A DNA stretch of 64,000 nucleotides from Calvatia gigantea (lineage: Eukaryota > Basidiomycota > Agaricomycetes > Agaricales > Lycoperdaceae): contig JACAAK010000004.1 of assembly GCA_025093985.1 (NCBI GenBank), positions 2,790,001 to 2,854,000 of the forward strand, given 5' to 3'. Numbering within the stretch: position 1 is the stretch's first letter; every line of letters begins with the position of its first letter. A program made the translations under genes and the position numbers. This document shows positions 24,194 through 35,515 of this stretch, piece by piece. The notes beneath the pieces were generated by a model. It was not told the DNA's origin, made no database searches, and was given only the letters and a program-made list of their open reading frames with translations.

Positions 24194-26013
24194 ATGAATG
24201 CTTCAGCTGCAGACATTCGTAGCGCACTCTCCCTCGAAGCTGGTGTTTCGCCGGGGCCATCACAACCCAAACGCACAAACCTATCTCACCTCAAAAAGCC
24301 AGAGGGAATTTCACGCGAACTATACTCTCTTATTGGTCCCTCAGCACCCACTTTAGCAGCTCAGCTTTCCAAACCTCGTCTGAAGCAAAAGCCAAGCCTC
24401 GGAATTGGCACAAGTACAAAATGGTAAGGCACCTACGAAGCGATTGGATCTGTCCAAAGCTCATTAAAAGAAGGGATTGGCGACCATTTAAGAACGGCGC
24501 ACGAGCCGATAACCTCCAACTCTCGCATTGGGTTAAAGCTGGTTCGGATCGTGATGCGGGTATACATGGCACTACAGACAAGGTATGCATTGACTGACGT
24601 GTGTTACAGAATACCCTTTCGCGAAATACAACGTGCGGGCCTTTGATTACACGTACTCCCAAGACGAATATATCCGCTTCCTCGAAGGTGGGTTAGACAA
24701 CAAAGCAGCTTGCTCAAATCAGGTACCCATGATGCGGTAACAGATAAAGAGTGGACGAAGGAAGAAACTGACTATCTCTTCAACCTGGTCCGGGACTTTG
24801 ATTCACGGTGGTACATCATCCACGACCGCTATGAGTACCCCAGTAGTCCACCACGGTCGTTGGAGGTCTGCTGTTTATCACAACAACTATTTTCTATCTA
24901 ATGTTGTTTGATAGGACCTGAAGGACCGCTACTACAGCGTTTGTCGTAAACTTGTGCGAAACAGGCCATGGGCAGGCGATGAAACAAGCAAAGCAGTGCT
25001 ACTATCAAGTTTCCAGTTTGACAAAGGTCACCCAACCAACTGCCAACTGGCCTTGGTTTGATATACGTTAACATAATCTCGTACAGAACGGGAACTTACC
25101 CGCAAGAAATATATCGCAAGTCTTGAAAATCGGACACAAGAACAAGTGATTGAGGAGGAAGCGCTTTACATTGAGATCAGGAAACTCGAACAAAACGAGC
25201 GTCGATTCAAGAGGGAGCGGGAGGATCTCCTCAGATTACTTGCAGGCATTGATTCTGGTCTACCCGACATTGTCGAGGATGACGTATCCTCTCTCGGCCA
25301 GATTCCTGTCTCTGATACCAAGAAGAAAAAGAAGGGGTTACTAGAGTCTGAATCTCCAGCCACGCCGTCCGCTTCCAGTGTCAATGCACCTATTCTCAGA
25401 CGACCACAACCTGCCAAGAATGCTGCTTTTGGTATGTTTCTTGCCGCTGTAGAAACGTGGATAGGGCATGTTTTGAACTCATTTCGTAGATGCACAACAC
25501 TGCATCATTCGAACAGAGTTACCCAACACCACATCTGCTACAAAAGCAGCTCATCAACCAGCGTATCTTCGTTCTTTCAAGCTTCCAGTTCCGAAAGCCG
25601 CCATTGCACCCAAAGTCACACAGGCGCTGGCAGAGTTGGGCGTGTCACACACGCGACTAGTCATGCCAACACGCGACAACGTTGCGCAACTTGAATCACT
25701 TCTAGAAGCTACAATGGCATTAATTGAAGTGAAGCGCGTTGCTGACAAGGTGGACTATGATAACCAGGTGCTTCGATCCCGGCTCGGTTTGAAGGAAGAT
25801 CCAGAGGGAGAAGACACTCAAGGAACCGGGATGGACGTGGATGAAAGTGCAGCAGGAGGTGAAACGGGAGAAGATGGAAGAGCTCAGAGTGTTGTGAGTT
25901 CCCGGAGTGCTCGGGGTAGCCGGAAGCAGGTAGGGATTTGGATCGCTCGGTTTATATGTTGGTTGACTCTGTTGCATTAGTCCCGCCGCTCGATGTCAGG
26001 CTTCTTCGGTTGA
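24194..26013 (+). CDS. SWC4: SWR1/NuA4 complex subunit Swc4 (DMAP1 homologue)
   Basis: Starts with MNASAADIRSALSLEAG. The DMAP1 SANT-like domain is visible across exons 2-4: 'YNVRAFDYTYSQDEYIRFLE', 'DKEWTKEETDYLFNLVRDFD', 'RWYIIHDRYEYP' and 'DLKDRYYSVCRKLVRNRPWA'. It is followed by a long charged coiled coil ('EEALYIEIRKLEQNERRFK', 'REDLLRLL') and the C-terminal part 'GVSHTRLVMPTRDNVAQL'. The end is a separate short exon giving 'SRRSMSGFFG' with TGA at 26011-26013. Swc4/Eaf2 is shared by the SWR1 remodeller (H2A.Z exchange) and NuA4 acetyltransferase, in the nucleus. About 480 residues are estimated. It is head to head with the AAA ATPase; about 165 bases separate the start codons. Confidence 0.92.
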
Positions 26014-26212
26014 CACATCCACAAGACAGAATACGAAGAGGCAGAAACGAAGTTAGGGGTGTAGACAAGTGTAGAAAATGCTTGTAGTTTGACAGCATGT
26101 CATGGAACTAGCTAATATAATTAATACAAAAAGTTAGAGGCGGAAGGTCCACTAGACAGATCCAAATTGGTAAAGGAACTAGGCAGTGAGGTGCAATTTC
26201 GCCTCCCTTTTT

Positions 26213-26804
26213 TCAGCCCTCGGTAAATCTGAGTATGAAATTGACGACGACGGCAACTAAGTTGGATGTCAGCCATTCAGGTGAGAGAACGGTTCGTAAG
26301 AATAGCATACCTATCAGTGCAACACAGAGAATTGTCTGGGAGTAGACAGGTTGGTTTCAGTAGAGACAAAGAAGACGATAACCTACCGGGCCAAGCCTAT
26401 CGTCATAAGGTCCGCGTCCACCACGGCGGATAGAAGCAGCTCTCCAGTGGTATGTATATAGTGCATATATCATGATTGCCATCGCTGAAGAGTTAACTCT
26501 ATGTGAGTTTCGACGACTATGAAAAGTGAAAAGACTGACCAACAGCAGAGAACATAGCAGCGCTGATTTTTCCGACCTGTAAAAGATATGAACTTTGTAG
26601 ACGAATGAAGGGTAGGGGAGGTAGTCGCAGAGGTACCTTGTCACCAAAATTTAAAAGACCAACGGCTAGGCCCCCCAGAACAACGGTGAAGTGGAGCCAT
26701 GAGAGGAAGGTTCGCTCGTTGGCGAATGAGACCTTTGGCTCAACGCGGATAGGAAGTGCAATGCGCTTTTGAGCGGTACGCTGAAGGAGGGGCTGAGTTG
26801 ACAT
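26213..26804 (-). CDS. VTC1: Vacuolar transporter chaperone Vtc1
   Basis: The ATG at 26804 gives [20 protein letters not shown], then '[20 protein letters not shown]', the signature of the DUF202/VTC family. Three membrane spans can be read: '[15 protein letters not shown]', '[14 protein letters not shown]' and the C-terminal '[18 protein letters not shown]', ending FTEG at 26213. Vtc1 is the small membrane subunit of the polyphosphate polymerase complex of the vacuole and ER, which makes polyphosphate from ATP and moves it into the vacuole. About four exons give roughly 130 residues, the usual length. The gene stands alone on the minus strand, with its promoter in the gap to its right. Confidence 0.93.
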
Positions 26805-27373
26805 GCAGCACGTCAAGAAGTAAAGAGGATAAAAGAACAACAGATGGGTTTACACTACGTTATATATAGAGTGTTGGGAGTTCGAGGAAAATAGAGTCCC
26901 TCCACCGCTAGCTGATTACATCCATATATGGCAAGGTAGCATGATGCACGTTCGTCAATTCAGTCCTTGATTCGGTGACACGGTGGTATGTACTCAGCCG
27001 AACAACTGGCACTTACCCATGAATATCTCGTATAATAGGGTAAGTATCCACTCCGAATTCAAGATAACCGCTGCCACCACTCGGGAATCTGGAGACTTTC
27101 GGAAGTGTCCACCTTGCCTCTCGAATGGCAGATCGACCGTTCCAACGGTCAGAGTTCCATTTATTTTATCTATCATAGGATACAGACAAAACAATTTCTT
27201 ATCAATGGGCAGGTTCCCATCGGACTTCAAGCTGCGAACCGACGGTTCAGCCAAGTTTGCATACGGTAAGTAATGACATTAGGACATTGATACACTGGGT
27301 AAGAACAAGTAACCAAAGGGAACCAACACCAGTCTGGAAATTCGCAGGCGCTGTCAAAACTCTAAATTGGGGC
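26805..27373. other. Gap between VTC1 start and U1-C end
   Basis: 569 bases. It must hold the VTC1 promoter and the U1-C 3' end. Overlapping open frames of 86-96 codons lie on both strands (26983-27273 and 26994-27254) with no recognisable motif. Two frames over the same bases suggest chance. No other feature was seen. Confidence 0.4.
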
Positions 27374-28260
27374 CTACCTTCCACCACCACTCATCATTCT
27401 CATCCTGTCAGGGTGCATCATAACACCTCCACCTGAGGGTGGTCCAGGTGGTCCTCCATTTTGCGGGTTCTGTGGTGGACCACCTGGTGAGGGACCGCCG
27501 CCATTGGGAGGGAAAGGAGGTTGAGCATTTGGTCCAGGAGGGCCACCGCCGGGCGGGAAGGGCGGACCACCTGGGAAAGGATGTTAACAAACATGCGCAC
27601 CGAAAACTCGAAGCTGTAACTCACCAGGTGGGAAGGCATTGGGTGGTGGCATTCCCGGTGGAGGCATTCCATTAGGAGGGAAGGGTGGTGCACCTGGTGG
27701 CCCCATTGGAGGGAATCCTGGTCCAGGAGGGAATGGAGGGCGACCTTCGAAACCAGAATGAGATAAGGCACTAGCAACACGGGTCAAATACGTACCACCG
27801 AAACCTGGCGGAGGCATCGGACCACCAAATCCGGGAGGAGGACCGAAGTTCGGGGGAGGGGCCCCTAAGTGTTGGGGACCAAAACCGAAGCCTCCTGGAG
27901 GAGGGCCACCTGTTGACTCATACGCAGCCGTAATCTGGTCAATGATGCTTTGTGCTTTATCGTGTCCAAGTGCTGAAGAAAAAGCGCGTCATTCAAAACG
28001 TTAACATCAAGGGGGATAGCACATACATGCATAGTAGTCCCTAACATTCGCTAGGTGATTACGACCATTGTTGTGAGCTTTTCGTACTATTGATAGAGTA
28101 ACTGAGAACTCGTATGGTGCTGTATTTCTTGGAAACTACTCACCTGATGCAGAATCGTGAGTCAGGAAAACATCACAATAATCGCAATAGTGTTTCTATG
28201 GCATTAACAGGAAAACGTCAGCAAGTGAATGAGTGGAAATAGCAGGCGACTCACTGGCAT
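27374..28260 (-). CDS. YHC1: U1 small nuclear ribonucleoprotein C (U1-C)
   Basis: The first exon is just ATG CCA (28260-28255). An intron follows, and the second exon starts '[18 protein letters not shown]', the U1-C matrin-type C2H2 zinc finger, completed by '[18 protein letters not shown]' in the third exon. Zinc ligands are the two Cys of CDYC and two His. A short helix '[17 protein letters not shown]' follows. The rest is a Gly-, Pro- and Met-rich tail ('PPPGFGG', 'GPPFPPG'), ending '[15 protein letters not shown]'. U1-C stabilises pairing of U1 snRNA with the 5' splice site. The tail is typical of U1-C and probably disordered. About six exons give roughly 210-220 residues. It is head to head with LSm3, another splicing gene, with 141 bases between the start codons. 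Confidence 0.93.
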
Positions 28261-28401
28261 AACGAGGGCTATGGATCACTCAAACGCAAGCTTGACCGTC
28301 AGGAAAAGTATTTGACTTGCTCCCACGGTGTTTTATCATGTGACTTGGCGGTCAGAGGCATAGCTTCCACTCGACTGCTGCCCATATCTCGGACGAGCTC
28401 A

Positions 28402-28835
28402 ATGGAGTCCGCGGCATCCACCAGCATCCAGGAGCCCTTTGACCTGATCAGATTATCCCTCAGTGAACGTGTCTTTGTGAAACTAAGGGGAGATCGGGAA
28501 TTGACTGGAATCCTTCATGTGAGTAAATAATTTCCTCAGAACAGGAACTTAGTTCATTGAACCTCCTGAATGAAGGCTTACGACGGACATATGAACCTGA
28601 TAATGAGCGATGTAGAGGAGACTATCATGATTGTCGATACTGACTCGTCAGATCAAACGATCAATGTATGGATGATTGACGTCTTTCTTCATACATGGCT
28701 TGACTAAGTGACAGGTTGCAAAAAGAAAATGGGAGATGCTTTTTGTAAGGGGAGATGGTGTAATACTCGTGAGTTCTGAATCATTTGCTATGAATCTAGT
28801 AACCATCCTTCCAGGTTTCCCCGCCATCACGGTGA
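28402..28835 (+). CDS. LSM3: U6 snRNA-associated Sm-like protein LSm3
   Basis: Four exons: 28402-28518, then two central exons with '[16 protein letters not shown]' and '[18 protein letters not shown]', and a last exon of 21 bases ending SPPSR. The protein is about 93 residues. Sm1 motif: '[17 protein letters not shown]' followed by '[12 protein letters not shown]'. Sm2 motif: '[11 protein letters not shown]'. The start '[14 protein letters not shown]' is LSm3-specific. LSm3 is part of the LSm2-8 ring on the U6 snRNA 3' end and the LSm1-7 ring that promotes mRNA decapping. I chose the ATG at 28402 because the upstream frame lacks Sm-family sequence and this gives the usual length. Confidence 0.94.
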
Positions 28836-28933
28836 TAAAATATCATCAACAGTCTTTTTCTCTATGACAATAGTCAAGTCGTGTATGCATAACCCAAGTG
28901 CAACGGTTGGAGGGCAAGGTATTGAGACTGTCA

Positions 28934-29509
28934 TCATACTGCAGGTGATTTCACAGATGGGCTTGGATCACGGATCTTTTCGATCTGTTCCAGAACCATA
29001 GGTTCAGGCGCAATGTTGTTAGGCAGTTCATCATCTGGTTCTTCTGGAGCTCGCATGTTCGCTGGCCAGGTTTCATCGCGAACCCAGCACGCGTGAACAA
29101 CCTTAACCTTGAATGAAACGAATGATTTACGGGCAGCTATTTTTAGCAAATTCGGACGACATACAATGAGATTGAGAGGCAGCCGGTATTTCAGAGTCTC
29201 CCCTTTGCATAAACCTTTCCAGACTTGTTCAATTCCATTTTTCCAGCATGAGTCACTGTACACAGCTCCGGGGACTTGGAGAACCTTCTCCAGCTTAAGA
29301 CGCGAGGATGACATTGATTGAGAATCTAAGGGCTCTCGAGAATCGTCCGTCCGAGGAGCAAGCCAAAGCTGTCGCCGCGCCTGATAATAATCAGGCCCTG
29401 GGGGAGGCATTCGATACGAGGCAACAAGATCATCAAATGTAGATGTGCCGAGTACTGGAGGTGATGGGATCTGTTTTGAGGAAGTGACGGTTAGGAACTT
29501 GGAGGCCAT
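28934..29509 (-). CDS. Uncharacterised protein, single exon
   Basis: An open frame of 191 codons from the first ATG (29509, MASKFLTVTSSKQIPSPP) to a stop at 28934. No known domain is recognised. Seen: a Pro-rich start, 'DDLVASYRMPPPGPDYYQAR' with 'RQLWLAPR', and a central charged part ending 'KVVHACWVRDETWP' with an acidic tail. The composition is protein-like throughout, and the frame is long for an intron-rich genome. It lies head to head with GRR1 (222 bases between starts) and convergent with LSM3 (98 bases). I believe it is a real fungal gene, but its function is unknown. Confidence 0.6.
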   Translation of the reverse strand: MASKFLTVTSSKQIPSPPVLGTSTFDDLVASYRMPPPGPDYYQARRQLWLAPRTDDSREPLDSQSMSSSRLKLEKVLQVPGAVYSDSCWKNGIEQVWKGLCKGETLKYRLPLNLIVCRPNLLKIAARKSFVSFKVKVVHACWVRDETWPANMRAPEEPDDELPNNIAPEPMVLEQIEKIRDPSPSVKSPAV

Positions 29510-29730
29510 TAGCAAGAGATTTCTGACCAACTGTGCATGTGAATCAACGCCGAACTGTCAGGGTGGCCCAACGAGGCCTTGAGGAGCCGAAAAAGAAAAG
29601 GGAATTGCAACACTTGTGCTTAGTCAGCAGTAGTCACACCTGTGCTGTTCAACCTCATGCTTGGCCGGCGCCCACAGGCAGCCGCCATCCACGTTCACTC
29701 TTTCACCCAACCAGGGCCTCCGTCACCTTC

Positions 29731-32296
29731 ATGTACAGGCACAGGGCGGCCTCCAACACTTCTCTATCGGATGATTATGACGATGAAGAGCCAGGAAATT
29801 CAGGCTTCTTCACTGGTCAGGACAATCAGCTACCCTCCTTGACACCTGTCCCTGCCCGATGGTCATCCAAAACCTTGACCATTGGTTCTCCAACCAGTCC
29901 AGGCGATTCCTCCCCCATTTCTTGCATCCCCCCAGAAATTCTAGTCAATATCTTTAAACATGTTACTGCGACACGCGATCTTCTTCATTGTACCCGAGTG
30001 TCTAGAAAATGGTGCGAATGTGCCATTGAACTACTCTGGCACAAACCCAATTTCCCCAAGTATGGTACCATGGTCAAGATGGGCTGCGTGCTGGGGACCC
30101 AACTACAGACATTTACCTACTCTCGATTTATCCGTCGCCTCAACCTCATGAATCTCGCCCAATACCTCAAAGACGATGTTCTCTTCCATTTCTTCCGTTG
30201 TGACCGCCTTGAACGCCTAACCCTCGTCAACTGCAGGGGCGTATCAGGAGAATTCTTCATGCACTTCTTCGCACGCTTCCAGCATCTCATTGCCATCGAT
30301 CTCACCAACTGTTCTCAGACCACCAACAATGCTCTCGTAGGCCTTGCCCACACCGCGAAGCGATTGCAGGGTATTAACCTCACGGGCTGCTCCAAAGTCT
30401 CTGATGACGGTATTTTGGCTTTGGCTGGAGGCTGTCCGCTCCTTCGTCGCGTTAAACTCAGCAACGTCTCTTTGATTACCGATGCAGCGGTCATCGGCCT
30501 CGCACAGTCCTGCCCGCTACTTTTGGAAATCGATCTCAACTTCTGTGCTCTGGTGACGGACTTTGGCGTACGAAGCTTGTGGCAACACTCTACCCACATG
30601 CGCGAGATGCGTCTTTCTCATTGTCCAGAGCTGACAGACAACGCTTTCCCTGCTCCGCCAAGAATTGAGCAAAGAGCGCTACCCGATATCAATCCTTTCC
30701 CAACACCATCCCAGATCGAAACCGGAAAGGCGCCGCCTCCGTTGATTTTGAATCGCTCCTTTGACCATATCCGGATGCTGGACCTGACGGCATGTTCCCG
30801 CATCACAGATGATGCTATCGAAGGCATAATCTCTCATGCACCCAAGATTCGGAATTTAGTCTTGTCAAAATGTGGGCAGTTAACGGACAGGGCAGTCGAA
30901 GCAATAAGCAAATTGGGCAGATCACTACACTATCTCCACCTCGGTCACGCCAATAAGATCACCGATAGCTCAATCCGATTACTCGCCAGGTCTTGCACAA
31001 GGCTGCGGTACATTGATTTCGCGAGTACGTAAAACTCACCCACCATGTCAGATACCTTTATTTACGCGGTGTTTCCAGACTGTACACTTCTAACTGATAT
31101 GTCCGTCTTTGAGCTCTCCGCCTTGCCAAAGCTTCGTAGAGTTGGCCTTGTGCGGGTTAATAACCTAACGGATGAAGCTATCTACGCTCTCGCAGAGCGC
31201 CACGCCACATTGGAACGTATCCATCTATCTTATTGTGACCAGATCACAGTCATGGCAATCCATTTCCTACTGCAAAAACTCCACAAATTGACGCATCTGA
31301 GCTTGACCGGCATTCCTGCATTCCGGAATCCCGAGCTTCAAAGGTTTTGTCGTGAAGCGCCTGGAGTAAGTTCTTACCCGCCTCCCCGAAATTCGAGTGT
31401 CTCTCACTAACACGCGTCGAAGGAATTCAACTCTGCTCAGCGGATGGCATTCTGTGTCTACTCGGGAAAAGGAATTTCACAACTGCGGAATTTCCTCACA
31501 GAGTTGTTTGATAGCATGAACGAGACGAATGGGACAGATGATACGGAATATGAGGATGACGAGTATGAGCACTTTAACGGGGAAGGCACACCAGAGCCGG
31601 ACCCTGAAGAAGGTGACGAAGATCACGCGGATGAGGGGCAAGGACATGATATAACGGCAACGAACCGTAGTTCCCCACGGAGGCCCTGCCGGACCTAGTC
31701 AACCACAGGCACATGAATTCGTCTTCAACCGCGATAGGTCTCCCCGTGCGGCTACCGTCCCAACATCCACAATCGGTGCAGGACGACAAGGCAGCAACGT
31801 ACCGCCTTCAGTCAATATTCTTGGTGCCACTAGCCGCTTGAACGCACAGATTCAAGACGGTATTGCCATACCCGTTACCACACCCCCGAGGCGACGACGA
31901 CACAGCGGGGAAGGCAACCAGACGATAACAGATATACTTCCGATTGTTGAAACGCCCTCGGATTCGACTAGCGGTCACCCCCATCCGCGGCATCCAGGGA
32001 TCCCGACACCCAACTTGCATCTTGCCGAGATTGGCCACCAGCAACAGGCAGCCTCCCAGCCATTGCAAGTGCCTCACCTTGGACGGCATGACGGAATGGA
32101 TGCTGACACCCCTGTCGGATCCCATCTAAACAGGGTGGATCTAGATCAGTGGTCAGTTGTAGAGGCAGGTTCATCATCCGCCTCATTCGCCGGTCCATCT
32201 GGCACAGGGGATGGTTCGGGGAACCAGTGGAATATGAGGAGGACGCTTAGGGACGTCTTCCACTTTGGCCGCAACCCACAAGAAGACCTACAATAA
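29731..32296 (+). CDS. GRR1: GRR1-type F-box / leucine-rich-repeat protein
   Basis: I chose the ATG at 29731 (MYRHRAASNTSLSDDYDDEE) because upstream in-frame codons look untranslated. Domains in order: an F-box around residues 65-110 ('IPPEILVNIFKHVTATRD' with 'CTRVSRKWCECAIELLW'), then about a dozen cysteine-containing leucine-rich repeats ('LTLVNCRGVSGEFFMHF', 'INLTGCSKVSDDGILALAGG', 'MLDLTACSRITDDAIEGI', 'VFELSALPKLRRVGLVRV'). An acidic stretch and a disordered Pro/Ser-rich tail follow. Grr1 is the substrate receptor of an SCF ubiquitin ligase; in yeast it degrades G1 cyclins and acts in nutrient sensing. Four exons: introns at 31025-31079, about 31365-31422 and about 31612-31669. The last, of about 58 bases, restores the frame into 'PHGGPAGPSQPQ'. 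About 800 residues are estimated. A paralogue lies at 51265-52816. Confidence 0.93.
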
Positions 32297-32747
32297 CCGC
32301 ACTCATCGCCATCTCCTGGGCCAGCTCAAGCCCGTCGTTAATTTACCTTTACACAGAATGTCACTGTACCATAGGTCTCCAGTTTCTTTTCAAACCTTGA
32401 TGTCTACATTTTCCATATTGTTGATATCTCTTGTTCTTCTCTCCACATGCACTTTTAGTATTACACTTACACATAAGACTAACAAACAATATTGACCTTC
32501 CGGTCGTCGACCTCCTTCCCAATTCAACAGTCTCAAAGACAGCGAAATCTAACACGTGATTGCTATTGTTAAAGTGATGAAATTTGAAACGTTGGCGTTC
32601 CTGGGCACCCGACTTTCTAAACGGTGACCATCGTTCCCGGACAGCATTTTTTACCGGGGTTTTGGATGTTAAGTATTCCCTTCAACTCCACCAATTATTT
32701 AAACTATCCCTTCCCCACCGCTATACCCAACGCCTGTTGTACGACCC
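32297..32747. promoter_or_regulatory. Gap between GRR1 and the PAF-acetylhydrolase-like gene
   Basis: 451 bases holding the GRR1 3' untranslated region (T-rich around 32390-32490) and the promoter of the next gene. 'caattatttaaac' near 32690-32702 is a TATA-like element about 50 bases before the start codon. No gene was seen. Confidence 0.4.
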
Positions 32748-34470
32748 ATGATTTCACTTCCACCAGTCCAAGGACGCTTTCCAGTAGGCATTACGACTTT
32801 TGTTACGCCCGTGAGACCCTCACGGCCGATTGGGCGCATGAGGCTGAAGAATCCGAGGAATTTGAAGCCGGGATTAACAGACCATGCGCTGCAGTTGGAG
32901 GAGGTTGCGTTTACAGCCTACTATCCTGCGGATACATCCAATAATCCCTCGAAGGGTGTGGATTGGCTGTTCAGGTTTGTGTTGCTTTTTTGGCAGTGTG
33001 GTTGGAAACAACTGATAGGTGTCACTTCTTGTAGACCGCTGAGCGCGTCATTGTTGGGTTTGTCCACCTACATGGGCGTTTCAACATGGCTCTTATGGCC
33101 CCTTGTATATCTCTTTGGTTCGTTAATTGAGGTATTTACCAAACATCCATACTCATTGTTTGACACCGTGCTCACTACTCCTCTAGATCCCTGCATACCG
33201 CAACGCCCCTCTCCTACACCCAGAAAAGGTGGAGAATGATTCGGACAAGCAATGGCCGCTCGTCATCTTCTCTCACGGACTGGGAGGGAGTCGGACGACA
33301 TATAGTCAGTTCTGCTCTCGCCTTGCTGCATCCGGGAAAGTTGTATTGGCTTTGGAACACCGGGACGGTACTGGAATGGCTTGTGTGCCCCGATCATGGG
33401 AGAGTGATGACAAGGTTGCACAACAAACGATTGTTTATCGTCGTGAGGCAGACATTTGGTGGGTGCCTTGCTCATATTTTGTTTGCCCGGTACGCTCACT
33501 GAACAATTGTCAGCTGGGATAACGACAGGTCACCAGAGGGGCCGATGCCCTTCCGAGGAGAACAACTTGCTTTTCGTCATCACGAGATCCACATCATGTA
33601 CGAAGCATTCCGGAAATTTGTCGACCATGATCCGCAAGTGGAATTGGAGACTATAGATACGAGCTCATTTGATAAGACAAGCTGGACCGCTCTTACATCC
33701 TCCAAAACCAGTGTAATTAAACACAGTAAGGATATTACCCTGACTGGACATTCCTTTGGCGGTGCGACCGCTGTGGGTTTTTATGACTGTTACTCGAAGG
33801 CATCTTTACTGACTTTTTGCAGCTCTCTCTACTTGCGACAAAACCTGCCGATCAATTATGAACGTATACCAATTTCCAAGGTGATGGTCCTTGACCCATG
33901 GCTAGAACCCCTTCCTACACCAGGCCCCGCACCGTACTCCACCCCCACCGACAGGTCGCGTGAAGACCTCGCATCTGCTGAGGTGTCTGTCCAGGGATCG
34001 TTAGGTGGGACTGCCGTTGGAAATAGTGACGCCAATTTCTCCAAGTTGGACGAAGACCTGCCTCCGAAGTTGTTTGTGATTAACTCAGAGGCCTTCACGA
34101 TCTGGACCGATCATTTCGCCCGACTTCAAGAGATCGTCACCACTTGGGAACCTCAAGGACGCCGCATAGCGACTCTCAGTAAGTTCAAATGAATATTTCT
34201 CGCCAGTTGGTTACTGATATTATTTCTTTAGTCGGAAGCAAACACGTATCGTTCTCGGATTTTGCTATCCTTCCCGGTCTCCGCAAGAAGTATGACCTCC
34301 CTATCCATGACACGATCTGTCGCCTCTCTTTAGCCTTTATACACGATAAACTTGACGAGACCTTGAAGGAGATACCCACTACCGAGATGAAGATCGAGGT
34401 CGTCGGCGAGAAACCTGACGGGAAACCCAAGCGGAAAATGGTTGGGAAGCACTGGATATGTTGTAATTAG
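32748..34470 (+). CDS. Platelet-activating factor acetylhydrolase-like phospholipase (PAF-AH II / plasma type)
   Basis: Starts [18 protein letters not shown]. It follows the PAF-AH family in order: '[14 protein letters not shown]', a hydrophobic stretch '[16 protein letters not shown]', '[19 protein letters not shown]', '[11 protein letters not shown]', nucleophile motif '[14 protein letters not shown]' near 33742, the acid region '[15 protein letters not shown]' and the catalytic His in '[15 protein letters not shown]' near 34240. It ends 'KHWICCN' at 34470. Enzymes of this family release short or oxidised acyl groups from phospholipids. An insert of about 45 residues rich in Pro, Ser and Thr separates the Asp and His motifs. 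About eight exons give roughly 450 residues. The Ser-Asp-His triad appears complete. The hydrophobic stretch may contact membranes; no cleaved signal peptide is obvious. Confidence 0.88.
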
Positions 34471-34675
34471 TTAATAGATAATAGGCGGGGTATAACTAGA
34501 CATTATTCATATACATAGATCGCAACGATACTGTAGTAGCTAGATAATAGATGTCACGCAACGTATGTTGTTTAAGTTATTACATGTTTGTTGGCAGCCA
34601 ATGGAACAAAATCCCAACAAACTATAATCCCATCACCCTCTCTTCCTGACCACTCCCTCGTTTTACCTTAGCACT

Positions 34676-35444
34676 ATGAATGTACGCCCTATCAAAGTAA
34701 GTATTTGACTTATTACCTTGACCACTCGGATTGAGAAAACTTGAACAGGTAGACGATCTCGTCGGCATGCAAGCATGCAACCTCCAGAACCTGCCAGAGA
34801 ACTATACGATGAGATACTGTTCGTATCACTGTCTCTCACCCTCTCCAGAGGAATGAACCAGAGATTTAGTGAACGCATGATTCAACATACCAGATCTATA
34901 CCACGCCATGACTTGGCCATCTCTTTCGTACGTTGCGGAGGATCATAAAGGACGAATCGTTGGATATATTCTGGCAAAGATGTAAGGTTGACTCCCCCGG
35001 ACTCAAACACATAGGCTAACGCTAGATTTGATACAGGGAAGAGGATTTGAAAGATGGCGAAGAACCCCATGGACACGTTACTTCCATTTCCGTATTGCGG
35101 CCATATCGACGACTTGGGCTCGCGAAAAAGCTAATGTTACAATCCCGTATGATACATCAATATGCATGGCTCCGGCACATCATATATTGACGTCTAATCC
35201 CAGAGGATGCTATGGCTACTATCCACCAGGCGGCTTATGTTTCACTTCACGTCCGCAAGTCAAATCGTGCTGCGTTGAATCTATACCGCGATGCTCTGGG
35301 ATTCACGATGAAAGATATCGAGAAGGGTTACTGTGCGTCGTACCCCTCCGACTTAGCTCCCGAGTGCTCATTTGTATCTTTATAGATGCAGACGGCGAAG
35401 ATGCTTATGCCATGCGTCTCTCCCTTAAATCGTCGACCAATTGA
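34676..35444 (+). CDS. ARD1: N-alpha-acetyltransferase NatA catalytic subunit (NAA10/Ard1)
   Basis: Starts MNVRPIK (34676), then '[19 protein letters not shown]' and '[20 protein letters not shown]', the standard NAA10 N-terminus. The acetyl-CoA-binding part of the GNAT fold is '[20 protein letters not shown]' (R-R-x-G-L-A), followed by '[19 protein letters not shown]' and the end '[14 protein letters not shown]'. NAA10, with NAA15, acetylates Ser, Ala, Thr and similar N-termini of nascent proteins at the ribosome. It has about seven exons, several very short at the start, and roughly 160 residues. It is convergent with the DUF676-like hydrolase, whose stop is only about 70 bases away. Confidence 0.92.
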
Positions 35445-35515
35445 TTAATACTTCAAAACAGCAGGATTTAGTACCCCAATACGTATCTACATATACATAT
35501 ATAGAGATGTAGATG

